DNA from: Rothia amarae
Lineage (GTDB): Bacteria; Actinomycetota; Actinomycetes; Actinomycetales; Micrococcaceae
Direction: 5' to 3'
Length of the DNA stretch: 64,000 nt
Assembly: GCF_014705945.2 (NCBI RefSeq)
Contig: NZ_CP061538.1
Location: 2,232,001-2,296,000 of the forward strand
Shown: piece by piece, positions 62,212 through 64,000 of the stretch
Position numbering within the stretch: position 1 is the first letter of the stretch
How the letters are laid out: each line of letters begins with the position of its first letter
Notes under the pieces: generated by a model
Databases searched by the model: none
What the model was told of the DNA's origin: nothing
What the model saw: only the letters and a program-made list of their open reading frames with translations
Position numbers and translations under genes: made by a program

Positions 62212-63546
62212 ATGTCAAACGCTATTTTGTCCCGTGGTTCGCACCGTGAGACCACCCGCATCACCGAAATTCTCCGCAAAGAGTCCGTTGGTGGATTCAT
62301 TTTATTAGGGGCAACAGTTGTCGCCCTTATCCTGGCGAACTCGCCGTTGCAGAGCTTCTACTTCGGACTTCGCGATACCTACCTAGGGCAAGACATCGGC
62401 GATTTTCACCTCAAACTCTCGCTTGGTCATTGGGCAGCCGACGGTCTATTGGCAGTCTTCTTCTTTCTCGCCGGTTTAGAACTGAAAAAAGAGTTTGTGG
62501 TGGGAGACCTTCGCAACCCCGGTAAAGCTCTGGTACCCGTTCTGGCGGCAGCAGGTGGAGTGGCAGTTCCAGCCGTGTTATATGCACTCATCAACCTGAA
62601 TTCCAGTAGCGAAGCCCTGGGTGGCTGGGCGATTCCTGCAGCCACCGACATCGCGTTTGCCGTTGCAGTTTTGGCAGTCATCGGCACGCATCTCCCCGCC
62701 GCCCTGCGCACCTTCCTGCTCACCCTGGCAGTGGTCGATGATCTCATAGCCATCGTGATTATTGCCCTCTTTTATTCTTCTGACCTCAAGATTCATTACC
62801 TACTCTGGGCACTCATTCCCCTGGTGGTCTACGCCCTGATCGCCCGCCTAGGTGAGCGCCATTTCCACCTCAACCCCGCGTCGTCCTGGTTTATTCTGCT
62901 CCCCCTGGGCGGTGTGGTTTGGGCGCTGTTCCTCAACTCGGGAATTCACGCCACCATCGCCGGAGTGGTACTGGCATTTCTGATTCCGGTGCGTCCTAAC
63001 CGCCATACAGAACAGGCGGGCGCTCATGCAGGTTTAGCGGAGGTGATGGAACATCGGGTTCGCCCCATTTCTGCAGGGTTCTGTGTTCCAGTTTTCGCGT
63101 TCTTCTCTGCGGGAGTGGCTATAGGTGGTTGGAACGGCTTCACCGAAGCACTCAGCCAGCCCATTGCCGTTGGAATCATGGTAGCGCTAGTCTGCGGCAA
63201 GGTCATCGGAATTACAGGCGCAACCTGGCTCATTACCCGCCTGGGCAAAGTAAACCTTGACCCCGACCTCAAATGGATTGACGTGCTCGGTCTTGCCTCT
63301 CTGGGAGGAATCGGATTCACCGTGTCACTCCTCATCGCAGAGCTATCTTTCGGCATCGGCTCCAGCTATAACGATTACGCCAAAATCGCGATTCTCACTG
63401 CCTCCGTACTCGCGGCAATCCTCGGCTCGCTTATTCTCAGCTCCCGCAATCGCCACTTCAAAAAGATTGAAGAGAAAGAAAAAATCGATCAGAACGATGA
63501 CGGCGTACCCGACGTCTTTACAGACGACGGCGCAAAATCTCACTAA
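62212..63546 (+). CDS. nhaA: Na+/H+ antiporter NhaA
   Basis: 444 residues and about 12 helices. The NhaA core is intact: LLAVFFFLAGLELKKEFVVGDL, IPAATDIAFAVAVLA with the essential Asp and VDDLIAIVIIALFY with the Asp-Asp sodium site. GLASLGGIGFTVSLLIAELSF lies near the end, before a charged tail. It expels Na+ in exchange for protons for pH and salt control. GGAG lies before the ATG. A second nhaA follows in the same direction. Confidence 0.93.
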   Translation: MSNAILSRGSHRETTRITEILRKESVGGFILLGATVVALILANSPLQSFYFGLRDTYLGQDIGDFHLKLSLGHWAADGLLAVFFFLAGLELKKEFVVGDLRNPGKALVPVLAAAGGVAVPAVLYALINLNSSSEALGGWAIPAATDIAFAVAVLAVIGTHLPAALRTFLLTLAVVDDLIAIVIIALFYSSDLKIHYLLWALIPLVVYALIARLGERHFHLNPASSWFILLPLGGVVWALFLNSGIHATIAGVVLAFLIPVRPNRHTEQAGAHAGLAEVMEHRVRPISAGFCVPVFAFFSAGVAIGGWNGFTEALSQPIAVGIMVALVCGKVIGITGATWLITRLGKVNLDPDLKWIDVLGLASLGGIGFTVSLLIAELSFGIGSSYNDYAKIAILTASVLAAILGSLILSSRNRHFKKIEEKEKIDQNDDGVPDVFTDDGAKSH

Positions 63547-63559
63547 CGCAATACCTCCC

Positions 63560-63605
63560 GAGGTGCGGGGAAAGATGTCCACCATCCGATATTCTCCCGC
63601 ACCTC
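63560..63605 (+). terminator. Terminator between the nhaA genes
   Basis: GAGGTGCGGG/CCCGCACCTC around a 26-base loop. Confidence 0.6.
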
Positions 63606-63713
63606 AAATCCTTCCCCTTGCTGAATTCAGTACAGTAGACGTTAGATAAACCTGAAATACCCGGCAGCGATTTTCCAATCGAACCAACTCAGCAGAAGGG
63701 TGTACGCACGCAT

Positions 63714-64000
63714 ATGTCTAGCTCCCCAGCTTCTCCTCAGCCCACAAACAGCACGCTATCGCGCGGAAGTTACGCTGAATCAACCCGTATCTCAGAGATA
63801 TTGCGTAAAGAGTCGCTGGGCGGTTTTGTTCTGCTGGGCGCGACTATTCTGGCAATCGTCTTCTCCAATACTCCTGCCCGAGACCTATATTTTGGAGTGC
63901 GCGATTTTGAGCTAGGTTTCAACGTACCCTTCTTCCACCACCTCATGATGACCGTGAGTCAGTGGGCGGCAGATGGTTTGCTCGTAGTTTTCTTCTTCCT
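63714..64000 (+). CDS. nhaA: Second NhaA Na+/H+ antiporter, N-terminal part (partial)
   Basis: The frame runs off the window. It starts SSSPASPQPTNSTLSRGSYA and then repeats the pattern of the first gene: RISEILRKESLGGFVLLGAT, SQWAADGLLVVFFF. It is thus a paralogue, not a fragment of the same gene. A possible promoter (TTGCTG near 63620, TTAGAT 18 bases later) lies upstream. AGAAGGG is 14 bases before the ATG, somewhat far. Confidence 0.85.
   Translation, partial: MSSSPASPQPTNSTLSRGSYAESTRISEILRKESLGGFVLLGATILAIVFSNTPARDLYFGVRDFELGFNVPFFHHLMMTVSQWAADGLLVVFFF

Overview
The window reads as chromosomal DNA of a moderate-GC actinobacterium of the Micrococcaceae, most like an oral Rothia. Support comes from a three-cysteine actinobacterial AhpC beside AhpD, a large membrane-anchored copper nitrite reductase, a GT87 mannosyltransferase, an LAxTG-type surface protein, an NrtR-like regulator, a TipA-like MerR protein, many GTG/TTG starts and several genes without a clear Shine-Dalgarno. 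The genus is inference from gene content; there is no rRNA or tRNA to test it.

Layout. 1-3 kb: end of a type I restriction gene (HsdR), a MATE relic and an AbiEi-like/nuclease-fold protein. 3-10 kb: alpha-glucosidase, a NarL-type two-component pair, a PAP2 phosphatase, a scar joining the first codons of a response regulator to the tail of a DedA gene, and an M18 aminopeptidase. 10-17 kb: a Trp/Pro-rich anchored protein, a CPBP protease, ahpC-ahpD divergent from a VIT-type Fe/Mn transporter with a perfect palindrome between them, then GT87 and two membrane proteins. 17-25 kb: nirK with a strong promoter and a palindrome over its start site, a lytic transglycosylase, an antiporter relic, a cytochrome P450, a GDPD and a shortened SDR. 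25-34 kb: TipA-like regulator, MntH, and an aminotransferase, an agmatinase-type ureohydrolase and a TPP decarboxylase that together fit three steps of the 2-ketoarginine route of arginine breakdown, with fructosamine kinase and a lipoprotein between. 34-48 kb is rich in exported proteins (LAxTG protein, GH16, trypsin-like protease, metzincin) plus M13 peptidase, a lysine-repeat ChaB protein, MFS carriers and an aldo-keto reductase. 48-60 kb: MFS exporter, CycA, SelO with a coupled SRPBCC gene, ABM monooxygenase, NrtR-like regulator, SNase-like lipoprotein, an APC permease-aminotransferase pair and SodA. 60-64 kb: a gene-free DnaA-box cluster, a broken DoxX gene, MarR, and two tandem nhaA genes, the second cut by the window end.

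Two themes recur. Peroxide, superoxide, nitrite/NO, manganese and iron functions (AhpCD, SodA, NirK, MntH, VIT) suit life with peroxide-producing oral neighbours. Gene decay is visible at several loci (MATE, RR/DedA, antiporter, SDR tail, a small-protein family, DoxX), as expected of host adaptation. Between genes lie unusually long stem-loops that fall into sequence families. No CRISPR array, insertion sequence, prophage, tRNA or rRNA was seen.
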